Shown piece after piece: positions 8,466-16,569 of a stretch of 64,000 nucleotides of DNA. The DNA is taken from NCBI RefSeq assembly GCF_040359615.1, contig NZ_CP132942.1, forward strand, positions 248,001 through 312,000, read 5' to 3'. Each line of letters opens with the position of its first letter. Within the stretch, counting starts at the first letter, position 1. The notes under the pieces are model-generated. The model was given only the letters and a program-made list of their open reading frames with translations, did no database searches and was not told where the DNA came from. Position numbers and translations under genes: made by a program. This DNA is from Tunturibacter psychrotolerans (lineage in GTDB: Bacteria > Acidobacteriota > Terriglobia > Terriglobales > Acidobacteriaceae).

Positions 8466-9590
8466 ATGACTTCAGAGCAGAATGTACCCGAGGTAGATTC
8501 TCACCAGGGTTCGACAATGTCTCCCGTCCAGCAGGACGGAGAGGCTCAATTTGCCGGGCAGAACGTCCCGCACGGCATGGGTCAGTCCAAAAGCAGCCGT
8601 CGTCGCCGCCGCAAGCGGAAGAGCAAGGGTCCAGACGCCCCTCAGGCGGGCCAACCCGGCGAGCAGGGCGCAGGTCAACCCGTGGGCTCTATTCAGGGCT
8701 CAGCCGCTCCTCAGACGTTCCAGCTGCAAGGTGGACAGGGCTTTCAGGCCAATGCCGGTCAGCAACAGAACGGCTCCTCCAGCGGGAAACGCTGGAAGAA
8801 GAAGTTTCGCGATCGAGACCGTCAGCGCTCACCGGAGAATCCGGGAAATGCCGCCAGTGGCAGCAACGGCGGCGGATTCAGCAACAATGGTGGCGGCTAT
8901 CGCGACCGCGATACGCACCAGCCAGGTAACAACAGTGGCGGGTTCAAACGCAAGGGCGGCGGCGGCAAGCAACAGTCTCGTGGTCCACGCAGCTTTGTCG
9001 GCCCGATGGACCATAGCTATCGCGCCGTGAACGGCAACTTCGCCGACACTCCGCCTTCCACAATGGACTCGCACAACGGGAATTACCAGAGCCGCAGCAA
9101 CGGCCATGGCGGTGGACGCAGCTACCAGAGCGACTCCCAGCCCATCGACTACTCGCAGGGACGCGCGATTCCGATCGCTGAGGATGCACCGACGAAGATC
9201 TTCTTCTTTATCGAAGATCTCTTCTTCATCGCCAAGATCTCCGAGACAGCACGTAAGCTCGGGGTCAAGGTAGCGTTTGTCAAGAATGACAAGGAGTCGG
9301 TTGCCGCGTTGGTCAGTGGCGAAGAGGAAGATCGGCCTGGCCTAATCGTCTTCGACCTCAACAATGCGAATGCTAAGCCCTTGACGTTGATTCCCAAATT
9401 GAAGACCAAGCTCAAGCGCAGCACCTCCATCATTGGTTTTCTGTCGCATCTGCAGGGAGACCTGAAGGCGAAGGCCGTCGAAGCGGGTTGCGATACAGTG
9501 ATGCCGCGCGCAGCGTTCTCGCAGAATCTTCCGAACCTTCTCCGCCGCTATGGAATGGAAGAAGAAGACGAGCCGAACTTCAACCAGTAA
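8466..9590 (+). CDS. receiver-like domain protein with disordered basic, Gly/Asn/Arg-rich N-terminus
   Basis: 374 residues, cytoplasmic. Residues 1 to about 230 are low-complexity: many Gly, Gln, Ser and Asn, with a cluster SSRRRRRKRKSKG near 40-55 and repeated RG, GGG and RD dipeptides, like RGG-type RNA-binding tails. Residues about 240-365 fold like a CheY receiver: FFFIEDLFFIAKISETA at the first strand and helix, LIVFDLNNAN with the usual phospho-acceptor Asp, then SIIGFLSH. The family's Lys after the last strand reads VMPRAAF here, so Arg replaces it, and the first acidic pair is only partly kept. Phosphorylation is therefore uncertain. ATG 8466 has AGGAAG just upstream. A strong terminator follows. 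Function unknown; a link to RNA is inference from composition. Confidence 0.7.
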   Translation: MTSEQNVPEVDSHQGSTMSPVQQDGEAQFAGQNVPHGMGQSKSSRRRRRKRKSKGPDAPQAGQPGEQGAGQPVGSIQGSAAPQTFQLQGGQGFQANAGQQQNGSSSGKRWKKKFRDRDRQRSPENPGNAASGSNGGGFSNNGGGYRDRDTHQPGNNSGGFKRKGGGGKQQSRGPRSFVGPMDHSYRAVNGNFADTPPSTMDSHNGNYQSRSNGHGGGRSYQSDSQPIDYSQGRAIPIAEDAPTKIFFFIEDLFFIAKISETARKLGVKVAFVKNDKESVAALVSGEEEDRPGLIVFDLNNANAKPLTLIPKLKTKLKRSTSIIGFLSHLQGDLKAKAVEAGCDTVMPRAAFSQNLPNLLRRYGMEEEDEPNFNQ

Positions 9591-9642
9591 ACTAAGCGGG
9601 CGCCGGAGCCTTACGGTTCAGCGCTAGTGAATTGAGTGAAAG

Positions 9643-9676
9643 GCCCGCGAGAGAGATCTTGCGGGCTCTTTCTTTT
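9643..9676 (+). terminator. Rho-independent terminator after the receiver-like gene
   Basis: Stem GCCCGC (9643-9648) with GCGGGC (9661-9666), 12-base loop, then TCTTTCTTTTT. It is 52 bp after the stop codon and lies between convergent genes. Confidence 0.8.
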
Positions 9677-9701
9677 TAATGTGTTTCCTTTTGGCGACTT
9701 G

Positions 9702-10070
9702 CTAGCCGGGAGGCCAGTTCATGTGTCTTCCGCCGAGTAGATGAAGATGCAGGTGATTCACGGTCTGGCCACCATCGTCGCCTGTGTTGACGACGATTCG
9801 GTAGCCTTTGTTCAGCTTCTCTTTGCGCGCAATCTCGGCAGCTGCAGACATCAGTGAGCCTAAGAGTGCGGAGTGTTCCGCTTCTGCCTTAGCGGTCGAT
9901 GCGATGTGTTGCTTGGGAATGATGAGCAGATGCGTGGGGGCCTGCGGATTAATGTCGGGAAAACCGATGCAGAACTGGTCCTCGTAGACACGGTTTGCCG
10001 GAATGTCTCCGGCTACGATCTTGCAGAAGAGGCATTCGGAAGATGCGATATTGCTCGGCGTGATCTTCAT
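9702..10070 (-). CDS. HIT-family nucleotide hydrolase (HinT-like)
   Basis: 122 residues, the usual length. Small cytoplasmic purine-nucleoside phosphoramidase of the histidine-triad superfamily. CLFCKIVAGDIPA is at the N-terminus, HLLIIPKQHI in the middle and the catalytic triad in HLHLHLLGGRHMNWPPG at the end. Its ATG overlaps the stop of the upstream M48 peptidase gene by one base (TAATG), so the two are probably translationally coupled. This pairing with a membrane peptidase is not one I know to be functionally meaningful. Confidence 0.93.
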   Translation of the reverse strand: MKITPSNIASSECLFCKIVAGDIPANRVYEDQFCIGFPDINPQAPTHLLIIPKQHIASTAKAEAEHSALLGSLMSAAAEIARKEKLNKGYRIVVNTGDDGGQTVNHLHLHLLGGRHMNWPPG

Positions 10071-11386
10071 TATGGTTGAAAGTACTTCGGATGTTGCCCT
10101 GCTGTCCAGGGGTTATAGGCTAATGCGAAAGCGGCGCGGTCTGCTGTGGAGGGGTGGCCATCTAACCAGAAGTCGACCAGCGGATGCGGTGTGGGGTCGT
10201 CGAGCGAGTTCTCGCCGAGTTTCTGGAACCCTTGCTGGGTGGTAGTTTGCGGGTTGGAGACGATGCCGTGAATTGCCTCCTGTCCGTATACGTCGGCGGC
10301 ATGCTCGATCGATCGGCTGAAGGCGTTTTCGATCGGCTCCGCGACGAAGTTCAGGACATTCAGCACCAGTACCAACACGGCTAGACAGGCCCAGTCGTTC
10401 TGAGAGCGGATCTGCCAACGTGCTCCATATTTCGCGAGTAGCCGCCACGTTAGTCGTTGTCCCACGAAAAATCCGACGAGCAGGCACACCGCGCTGAACA
10501 ACAATCCCTGGACGATGTGATGCAGCGCGTAGTGGCCGAGTTCGTGGCCAAAGACACCAGCGAGTTCGTCGGGAGTCGCTGCGGAGATCGTAGTGTCCCA
10601 CAGTACGAGCCGCTTGGATGGTCCGAAGCCGGTGACATAGGCATTCATGCTCGTGACCTTGCTGCTGGCTCGCATGAAGAACATTCTGTCCGGCGGCAGA
10701 GTTACGCCGCTACGAGCTACCACTCGCTCCAACTGCGCCACCAGCGCCGGATTGTGTTGCTGCAACGGCTCGAACTTGTTGAAGAGCGGATCGACAAGAA
10801 TCGGTGAGAGAAAGACGCCGAATAGTACGGCGACCATCGTCGGAATCCAGAACCAGAACCACCAGTGTTTTGGCGACCAGCGGATTACCCAGAACAACAC
10901 CATCACGAGCAGCCCCGCCACGATCCATTCGAGCAGGAAGCTTTTAGCAAGGTCCACGAACCAACTGCCCCAACGTTGGACTGACAACCCATACGCGAGA
11001 GCGATGTGGTGTCCAAAGAGACGTAGTGGTGCGTTCAGCAAAGCGATGAGAAGAAGGAAGAGAAAGACGAAGACGAAACATTGGCCCCAGCGGCTCTTCG
11101 TCATTTTCTCGGCAACGTCACGCATTCGAGCCGGTACACGAAAGGCGAGCAGCAGAATAAGCTGGAGGATGCCCCACCCCTCGGCCAAAAAATGCAGCGC
11201 GGTGCGGTCGCGAAACAGCTCCTTCGCGAGCTTGAGCTTCTCCGGAGGCAGGGTGTAGGCCGTGTGATTCTGCGCAGCCTCTCGCAGGGCCTGCGCCTCG
11301 GTCGGGGTGGGTCCCAGGGCTCGAGCTGACGGGATCATAACCAGAAAAAGGCCAATCAGCAGAAGCGATGCCGCACGTACATTCAT
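10070..11386 (-). CDS. M48-family integral-membrane zinc peptidase (Ste24/CAAX-type)
   Basis: 438 residues. An N-terminal signal-like segment (MNVRAASLLLIGLFLVMIPS) is followed by several membrane spans and a zinc site FGHELGHYALH, with H281, E282 and H285 from this start. Further spans follow, then the third-ligand region FSRSIEHAADVYG. This is the layout of Ste24-like M48 proteases, which sit in the membrane and cut membrane-associated or misfolded substrates. ATG 11386 gives a good hydrophobic N-terminus; the ribosome-binding site is poor. The frame extends 5' as far as 11566 but would then overlap the neighbouring gene. It is coupled to the HIT gene downstream. Confidence 0.9.
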   Translation of the reverse strand: MNVRAASLLLIGLFLVMIPSARALGPTPTEAQALREAAQNHTAYTLPPEKLKLAKELFRDRTALHFLAEGWGILQLILLLAFRVPARMRDVAEKMTKSRWGQCFVFVFLFLLLIALLNAPLRLFGHHIALAYGLSVQRWGSWFVDLAKSFLLEWIVAGLLVMVLFWVIRWSPKHWWFWFWIPTMVAVLFGVFLSPILVDPLFNKFEPLQQHNPALVAQLERVVARSGVTLPPDRMFFMRASSKVTSMNAYVTGFGPSKRLVLWDTTISAATPDELAGVFGHELGHYALHHIVQGLLFSAVCLLVGFFVGQRLTWRLLAKYGARWQIRSQNDWACLAVLVLVLNVLNFVAEPIENAFSRSIEHAADVYGQEAIHGIVSNPQTTTQQGFQKLGENSLDDPTPHPLVDFWLDGHPSTADRAAFALAYNPWTAGQHPKYFQP

Positions 11387-11468
11387 CAATTCAAGGCTCC
11401 ATTCCGAATGAAGCCAGTGTGCACGATTCGCATACGTCGCGCAAAATAAGATGGCCGAGCGCCGAAAG

Positions 11469-11927
11469 CTACCGTTCCGATCCAACTCCTGAAGATTCGG
11501 CACCGACCTCCAACCCGAAGCGCGATAACTCGCGCTTCTGCAGGTTGTAGTCGACAAAAAAGCCAATTCCGATAGCTAGAGGAATGAGACCAGCGGCGGC
11601 TCCTGCCAATACTTCACGCACGTGCACAACGACGCTGAGCGCTGCGAAGAACAGGACCAGCCCCACACCGAGCGAAACGAGAACGATCCCAGCGCGCCGC
11701 GCATTGCCCAGGCTCCGCAGTGGGTCTCTTACCCGTTTCTCTTCATCGCCGCTGCCGAGCAACTTCTCAATCTCGGCGATGGGCACACCGCGCGCAATCA
11801 TGGCCATACGTTGTTCTGCTTTGTTACGGCGCTGTTGAGCCTCGAACCAGATACCTGAAACGATGGCGATGGCACCGACAGCGCACCCGGCTACCGGCAC
11901 TATGAACGGGCTTGTTAGAAAATCCAT
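11469..11927 (-). CDS. small membrane protein (DUF6249-like), divergent to the ECF sigma gene
   Basis: 152 residues. One N-terminal span (about 8-27), a charged cytoplasmic stretch with RNKAEQRMAMIARGVP, then two hydrophobic spans (about 78-102 and 106-126) and a charged tail. This matches the DUF6249 type of protein often found beside ECF sigma factors. ATG 11927 has a strong GAGGAGGT site. The gene is transcribed away from the sigma factor, from the mirror-symmetric region at 11953-12020, so it is probably a direct target of that sigma factor. Function unknown; a role in sensing membrane state is only a guess. Confidence 0.75.
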   Translation of the reverse strand: MDFLTSPFIVPVAGCAVGAIAIVSGIWFEAQQRRNKAEQRMAMIARGVPIAEIEKLLGSGDEEKRVRDPLRSLGNARRAGIVLVSLGVGLVLFFAALSVVVHVREVLAGAAAGLIPLAIGIGFFVDYNLQKRELSRFGLEVGAESSGVGSER

Positions 11928-11952
11928 ATGCTACCTCCTCTTTCTGCCCGCG

Positions 11953-12020
11953 TTAGACAGGGACGCCTCTGGAAAGTTTCACTCGCTTCAATGAAACTTT
12001 CGGAGCACTCTATTGTCTAA
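11953..12020. promoter_or_regulatory. mirror-symmetric divergent ECF-type promoter
   Basis: Two nested inverted repeats share one centre at 11986.5. The inner arms are GAAAGTTTCA (11972-11981) and TGAAACTTTC (11992-12001). The outer arms are TTAGACA (11953-11959) and TGTCTAA (12014-12020). The gaps between inner and outer arms are 12 bases on both sides. Read rightwards, GAAACTT (11993-11999), 15 bases, GTCTAA (12015-12020) matches the sigma-E-type promoter form GGAACTT-N15-GTCTAA with one mismatch. The mirror image reads leftwards. The region therefore looks like two identical back-to-back promoters, feeding the sigma gene and the DUF6249-like gene, and suggests autoregulation by the sigma factor. 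Confidence 0.8.
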
Positions 12021-12026
12021 CCTCGC

Positions 12027-12587
12027 TTGGACGTCGATCTCACCTTCGAGCAGCTGGTACGCGACCATCAGGCAATGGTCTTTCGCACCCTGCTGCGCCT
12101 GACCGGGAATCGTGAGCATGTCGATGATCTGGCGCAGGATGTCTTTCTGCGGCTCTACCGTGCGCTGCCGAGTTTTCGCGGTGAAGCCCTAATCACTACC
12201 TATCTTTATCGGATCGCGGTGAATGTCGCGCAGGATGAGTGGAAACGTCGGCGGCGTGATGATCGCTCCCATGTTTCGCTTTCGGACGAGACTTCAGCGT
12301 GGGAGGAACGGCTTGCGCACCCCGACCGCAACGCCGAGCAGCAACTGGAAGAACGCGAGTTCCAGCAGACTGTGGAGGATCAGCTTCGGCTCCTCAGCCA
12401 GATTGAGCGGACGATCCTGATCCTCTATCATCAGGAAGAACGTAGCTACGAGCAGATTTCGTATGCGTTGGGGATGCCGATCGGTACGGTGCGGACTCAC
12501 CTTCACCGTGGGCGCAAAAAGCTTCGTGAAGCCATCCAGCAACGTCAAACGAAAGAGAGGAGAACGGAATGTCAGACGAATCGATGA
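12027..12587 (+). CDS. ECF (extracytoplasmic-function) RNA polymerase sigma factor
   Basis: 186 residues. Region 2 spans about 6-75 (FEQLVRDHQAMVFRTLLRLTG, DDLAQDVFLRLYRALPSF, YLYRIAVNVAQDEWKRR). Region 4 spans about 115-172 (LSQIERTILILYHQEERSYEQISYALGMPIGTVRTHLHRGRKKLREAI). The start is TTG at 12027: an in-frame TAA lies at 12018-12020, and the next ATG would remove part of region 2. With the predicted -10 at 12015-12020, transcription would begin about at the start codon, so the mRNA is likely leaderless. The next gene overlaps its 3' end. Its own promoter appears to be of the ECF class. Confidence 0.93.
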   Translation: MDVDLTFEQLVRDHQAMVFRTLLRLTGNREHVDDLAQDVFLRLYRALPSFRGEALITTYLYRIAVNVAQDEWKRRRRDDRSHVSLSDETSAWEERLAHPDRNAEQQLEEREFQQTVEDQLRLLSQIERTILILYHQEERSYEQISYALGMPIGTVRTHLHRGRKKLREAIQQRQTKERRTECQTNR

Positions 12588-12913
12588 ATTCGAAGCTCGT
12601 AAACAAGGCCGCAGATGACGAGCTGGACCTGCGCATTCTCTGTGCTCTCGAGACTGCCCCCAGCATTGAGATTCCGGCGGACTTCGCCACCCGCGTCGCT
12701 CGCAAGCTTCCTGCCCGTCGCCCGGTGTCGTTGACCCCCACCCACTATGGCCGGAACGCGGTGTTCCTCGGCATGATCCTGACGCTGGTGGTGCTCATTG
12801 CTTTGACTCTGTATAACGGCAGGCAAGCAACGTTTGGACTGGCTGAGTCCCTCCTCCTTACCCAGTTCATTGTGCTGACTGTGTGGCTTAGTGTTCGGCG
12901 TTACAGCGTCTAG
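12569..12913 (+). CDS. small membrane protein overlapping the sigma factor gene, possible anti-sigma factor
   Basis: 114 residues. A polar N-terminal half of about 60 residues (DELDLRILCALETAPSIEIPADFATRVARKLP) is followed by two hydrophobic spans (about 64-84 and 92-110) and a short basic end. It starts 19 bp before the sigma gene ends, after a clear AGGAGA site, so translation is coupled. Position and topology fit an anti-sigma factor. The zinc motif HxxxCxxC of the common ZAS class is absent, however, so the assignment rests on context only. Confidence 0.65.
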   Translation: MSDESMNSKLVNKAADDELDLRILCALETAPSIEIPADFATRVARKLPARRPVSLTPTHYGRNAVFLGMILTLVVLIALTLYNGRQATFGLAESLLLTQFIVLTVWLSVRRYSV

Positions 12914-13075
12914 GCTGCCTGTCGACAAAACCCGCGTAGCTTCGTCCAACTCTCGGTCGTCTGCGGAAAGACTGCACGGTTTACTACGGACCGCACGGAG
13001 ACTAAGCGCTATAGCGTCACTTCCGATACACTCGGCAACAGGCGTATTTTGCAGGCGAAACGAGTTTCCTTTTCC

Positions 13076-14830
13076 ATGAAGAGACAAAGAGTGGCAGTGG
13101 CCTGCGTCAGTTTTGCTGGCCTGGTAGGGGCGGCGATCTCCTCCGTCGATTACAGTGCAGCAGCAATCAAAAGTCCTGAACCTGCCCCAGCGGCTGTCCT
13201 GATCGACACCATGGAGTCTGAGTTGCATCGTGCAATGACTTCGCTTGGCAACAACGCTACGGACGCGACTCAGCCGAAGCCCTACTTTCTCAGCTATGCA
13301 GTCTCCGATAGCGACAGCATGAGCATGACTGCGCAGTTTGGGGCGATCACGGGCTCACGCGAGAACCGCCGGCGTGTCGCCGATGTTCAGGTTCGGCTTG
13401 GCACAGCGGCCGAAGATAATACTCATGGCGACCATAGGAACAGTGCCCTGACGACAATCCCTTTGCCGCTTGCGAACGACAGCGACGCCATCGCGCGTAC
13501 CCTGTGGTTTGCTACCAACCGCGGTTATGGCAAGGCGCTGGACGGTTATCTGAAGGTCAAGACTGAGCAACAGGTTCGCGCCAAGGAGGAGGACGCCTCG
13601 GCCGATTTCTCGAGCGAGAAGCCGGCTTCGGCGATCCTTGCGCCCTCGCCAGCACTGGTCGTCGACACCACAGCATGGCAGGACCGCCTGCGCGAACTGT
13701 CCGGCCTCTTCAAACAGTATCCCGATGTCTTCTACAACAATGTCGCACTTGAGGCGACAACGGAGACGGACTATTTTGTCTCCTCGGAGGGTGCTAAGGT
13801 CGCGACCCCGAACCATGTCGCGCGGCTTGTTATCGTCGCCAGGACACGCGCCGCCGATGGGATGGACCTCTTCCGCGCCGAGACCTTCGAAGCTGACGAG
13901 GTGGCGCATCTTCCCGATCAGAAAGCACTCATCGACAAGACTGCCGCGATGGCTAAGAATCTCGAGGCCTTGCGGGGGGCACCCGTTACTGAGCCCTTCA
14001 ACGGCCCTGCGATTCTTAGTGGCCGGGCGTCCGCCGTGTTCTTTCATGAGGTTCTCGGCCACCGGCTCGAAGGCCAGCGCCAACGCGGCGACGACGAAGG
14101 ACAGACCTTCACGAAGCTGCTCGGGAAACAGATTTTGCCGACATTTCTCAGCGTCTCTGACGACCCTACGCTTTCGGAGTTCCACGGAACATCACTCAGT
14201 GGGCACTATAGCTACGACGATGAAGGACAGCAGGCGCGGCGCGTGGACCTCATCAAAGATGGCGTTCTCGATACCTTCCTGATGTCGCGTCTCCCTATCG
14301 CCAGTTTTTCGAACACCAACGGCCACGGCCGCGCCGAGACCGGACATATGCCTACGGGCCGACAAGGAAATCTTATTGTCACTTCCTCTAAGACTGTCAG
14401 CGATGCCGAACTGCGCGAGATGTTGAAAACCGAGGCGAAGAAGCAAGGCAAGGCGTACGGTCTTTACTTCGAAGACATCTCGTCGGGCTTTGCCGTTACG
14501 ACACGCCGTTCACCGCAAGCCTTCCAGGTGATTCCTCTGGTGGTCTATCGCGTCTACGTCGATGGTCGCCCTGATGAACTTGTACGTGGAGTGAGCATTG
14601 TAGGGACACCGCAGGCCGCACTGAACCGCATTCTCGCGACGAACGATAAGCAGGATATATTCAACGGGATTTGCGGAGCTGAGTCTGGGAGTATTCCGGT
14701 GAGCGCTGTTGCTCCGGCGATGCTGGTCAGTGAGATTGAAACCCAGCGCCAAGCTCAGGGCACAGCGCGGCCACCTATTCTGCCGCCGCCTGGAGCGGCC
14801 TCCATCTCCGGCGGAAAGGGTGGCCAGTAA
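13076..14830 (+). CDS. exported TldD-like metalloprotease with intact HExxxH
   Basis: 584 residues. An N-terminal signal peptide (MKRQRVAVACVSFAGLVGAA) is present, which the cytoplasmic TldD and TldE of E. coli lack. The C-terminal half is a TldD/PmbA-type domain with FFHEVLGHRLEG, that is H324, E325 and H329, the TldD zinc motif. FSNTNGHGRAETGHMPTGRQGN and ELVRGVSIVGTP follow as in the family. ATG 13076 is preferred over an upstream in-frame start at 13049 because it begins the signal peptide. Its stop overlaps the start of the next gene by one base. Family knowledge: TldD/TldE cut unfolded or precursor peptides as a heterodimer. Extracytoplasmic action here is inferred from the signal peptide. 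Confidence 0.85.
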   Translation: MKRQRVAVACVSFAGLVGAAISSVDYSAAAIKSPEPAPAAVLIDTMESELHRAMTSLGNNATDATQPKPYFLSYAVSDSDSMSMTAQFGAITGSRENRRRVADVQVRLGTAAEDNTHGDHRNSALTTIPLPLANDSDAIARTLWFATNRGYGKALDGYLKVKTEQQVRAKEEDASADFSSEKPASAILAPSPALVVDTTAWQDRLRELSGLFKQYPDVFYNNVALEATTETDYFVSSEGAKVATPNHVARLVIVARTRAADGMDLFRAETFEADEVAHLPDQKALIDKTAAMAKNLEALRGAPVTEPFNGPAILSGRASAVFFHEVLGHRLEGQRQRGDDEGQTFTKLLGKQILPTFLSVSDDPTLSEFHGTSLSGHYSYDDEGQQARRVDLIKDGVLDTFLMSRLPIASFSNTNGHGRAETGHMPTGRQGNLIVTSSKTVSDAELREMLKTEAKKQGKAYGLYFEDISSGFAVTTRRSPQAFQVIPLVVYRVYVDGRPDELVRGVSIVGTPQAALNRILATNDKQDIFNGICGAESGSIPVSAVAPAMLVSEIETQRQAQGTARPPILPPPGAASISGGKGGQ

Positions 14831-16518
14831 TGGGCTTACTTCGGAAAATACAGGTTGGCGGTATTGTTTATGGGGCGCTCTGGTCGATAGCTTTTTTGGG
14901 TACGACTGCAGTTACAAATACGGCTATTGCTGAAAGTGCACCTGCAGCGAACGATCCTATGATTCATGCGATGCAGGTAGAGCTTGACCGCGAAAAGGCG
15001 CTGCTGCTTCCGGGTATGCAACATCCCTACTTTGTGGAGTACCGCCTGGATGACCTGGCCTCCTACGAGGCTGTCGCTAACTACGGTGCGCTTACACGCG
15101 AAGAAGAAAATCATCAGCGGATCGTCCGCGTCACTGTGCGCATCGGCGACTATGCCGTAGATAGCAGCACGAGCCGTGGTGATGGCTCAGTTGAACTGGC
15201 CCCGACTGATAATGACCCCGAAGCACTGCGGTATGCGCTCTGGACCGCAACCGACACCGCCTATAAAAACGCTCTGCGAGCTTATTCGGCCAAGCAGGCT
15301 GCTTTGAAGCAGTTTCAGTCTGTTCAAGCACAGCCCGATTTTGCGCAAGCCAAGCCGGTTGTGCAGATCTCTCCCCTCGTCACGCTTGATCTTGATCGCG
15401 CAGAGTGGAAACGACGTATTGTTGAAGCCAGCGGCCTCTTTACCTCGGACCCCCAGGTGCGACCCTTCGCCGAGCACGTCCAGTACTCGACCGCTAACAT
15501 TCGCGGCATCGCACTGAACCGCTACCTCGTCAACACCGAAGGAACCGTAGTGCGCCAGGGCTACACCGGCTACGACGGTGCGATCAGCCTAGGCGGACAG
15601 GCAGGGGACGGTATGCGCCTGAGCCGCGATAACGGAACTGTCGCTGCCAACGCGAGGGAGCTCGAAGACGCAGGCGCCTTTCGCAAACGCGTCATCGAGG
15701 ATCTCAAGAGCTTCGAAGAGCTTCGCAATGCTCCAGTAGTATCGGCGGATGATTATCACGGGCCTGTGCTCTTTAGCGGAGATGCCGCTTCGGACGTGAT
15801 CGACCGACTGCTCGTGCCTAACATCGAGGCCGACAGACCGGAGATGGGCACTACTGCGCGCACTACTGGCGCCTACTCTTCGAGCTTCAAGGCGCGCGTT
15901 CTTCCCGAGATGATCAGCGTCACGGATGATCCGTTGCAGACAAAGTTTGATGGGAAGGCTCTTCTTGGCGCTTACAAGATCGATGACGAGGGCGTCCCTG
16001 CACAATCGGTCGATATCGTCGTCAATGGCAAGCTCGAGAACTTTCTTATCGGCCGGGAGCCCATTAAAGACTTTGACACGTCGAATGGCCACGGACGCGC
16101 CGCTCCTGCACAGTCAGCTCATTCGCGCGCGGGAGTCATTCTGGTCAAGTCGAGCCATCCTCTGTCGCGAGCCGAACTCAATCAACGTCTTCTCGGTATG
16201 GCGAAGGAACAAGGCCGCGACGTCTACTCAGTCGAGACTCTCGGCGGCGAGCTTCTTCCGCGGCTGCTCTATCTCGTGCATCCTGATGGCTCACGCCAAC
16301 TCGTTCGCGGTGCGATATTCGATGAGCTCGACAACCGCAGCCTCCGCTCGGATATTGTCGCCGCCGGCAACGACTCGTATGTTTCGAACTCGCTCGGTAC
16401 TGTGCCTCAGACCACCATTGCTCCTAGCCTGCTCTTTGACGACATCGGCGTGAAGCGTGCAACGGTGGAGCAGCAGAAGCTCCCGTACTATGATCCTCCC
16501 TCGCTACCCGGGAAATAG
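14830..16518 (+). CDS. exported TldE-like partner without the zinc motif
   Basis: 562 residues, paralogous to the preceding gene and coupled to it by TAATG. The N-terminus has a hydrophobic stretch (GGIVYGALWSIAFLGTTAV). Similar landmarks follow in order: MHAMQVELDREKALLL, WTATDTAYKNALRAY, FDTSNGHGRAAPAQ and QLVRGAIFDELDN. Where the partner has HExxxH, this protein reads GDAASDVIDRLLVPN, so no metal site is left. This repeats the division between TldD (catalytic) and TldE (non-catalytic) in an exported version, and suggests a heterodimer. An independent substrate is possible. Confidence 0.8.
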   Translation: MGLLRKIQVGGIVYGALWSIAFLGTTAVTNTAIAESAPAANDPMIHAMQVELDREKALLLPGMQHPYFVEYRLDDLASYEAVANYGALTREEENHQRIVRVTVRIGDYAVDSSTSRGDGSVELAPTDNDPEALRYALWTATDTAYKNALRAYSAKQAALKQFQSVQAQPDFAQAKPVVQISPLVTLDLDRAEWKRRIVEASGLFTSDPQVRPFAEHVQYSTANIRGIALNRYLVNTEGTVVRQGYTGYDGAISLGGQAGDGMRLSRDNGTVAANARELEDAGAFRKRVIEDLKSFEELRNAPVVSADDYHGPVLFSGDAASDVIDRLLVPNIEADRPEMGTTARTTGAYSSSFKARVLPEMISVTDDPLQTKFDGKALLGAYKIDDEGVPAQSVDIVVNGKLENFLIGREPIKDFDTSNGHGRAAPAQSAHSRAGVILVKSSHPLSRAELNQRLLGMAKEQGRDVYSVETLGGELLPRLLYLVHPDGSRQLVRGAIFDELDNRSLRSDIVAAGNDSYVSNSLGTVPQTTIAPSLLFDDIGVKRATVEQQKLPYYDPPSLPGK

Positions 16519-16569
16519 TGAGCATGAGCGACCGCCTGGAAAGCGCGTCGTCCTTCGAGCGAGTGTTCG

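Noticed and set aside
13355..14185. 276-codon minus-strand frame opposite the TldD-like gene
   Set aside because: No protein family; the plus strand carries the zinc motif and coupling to the next gene.
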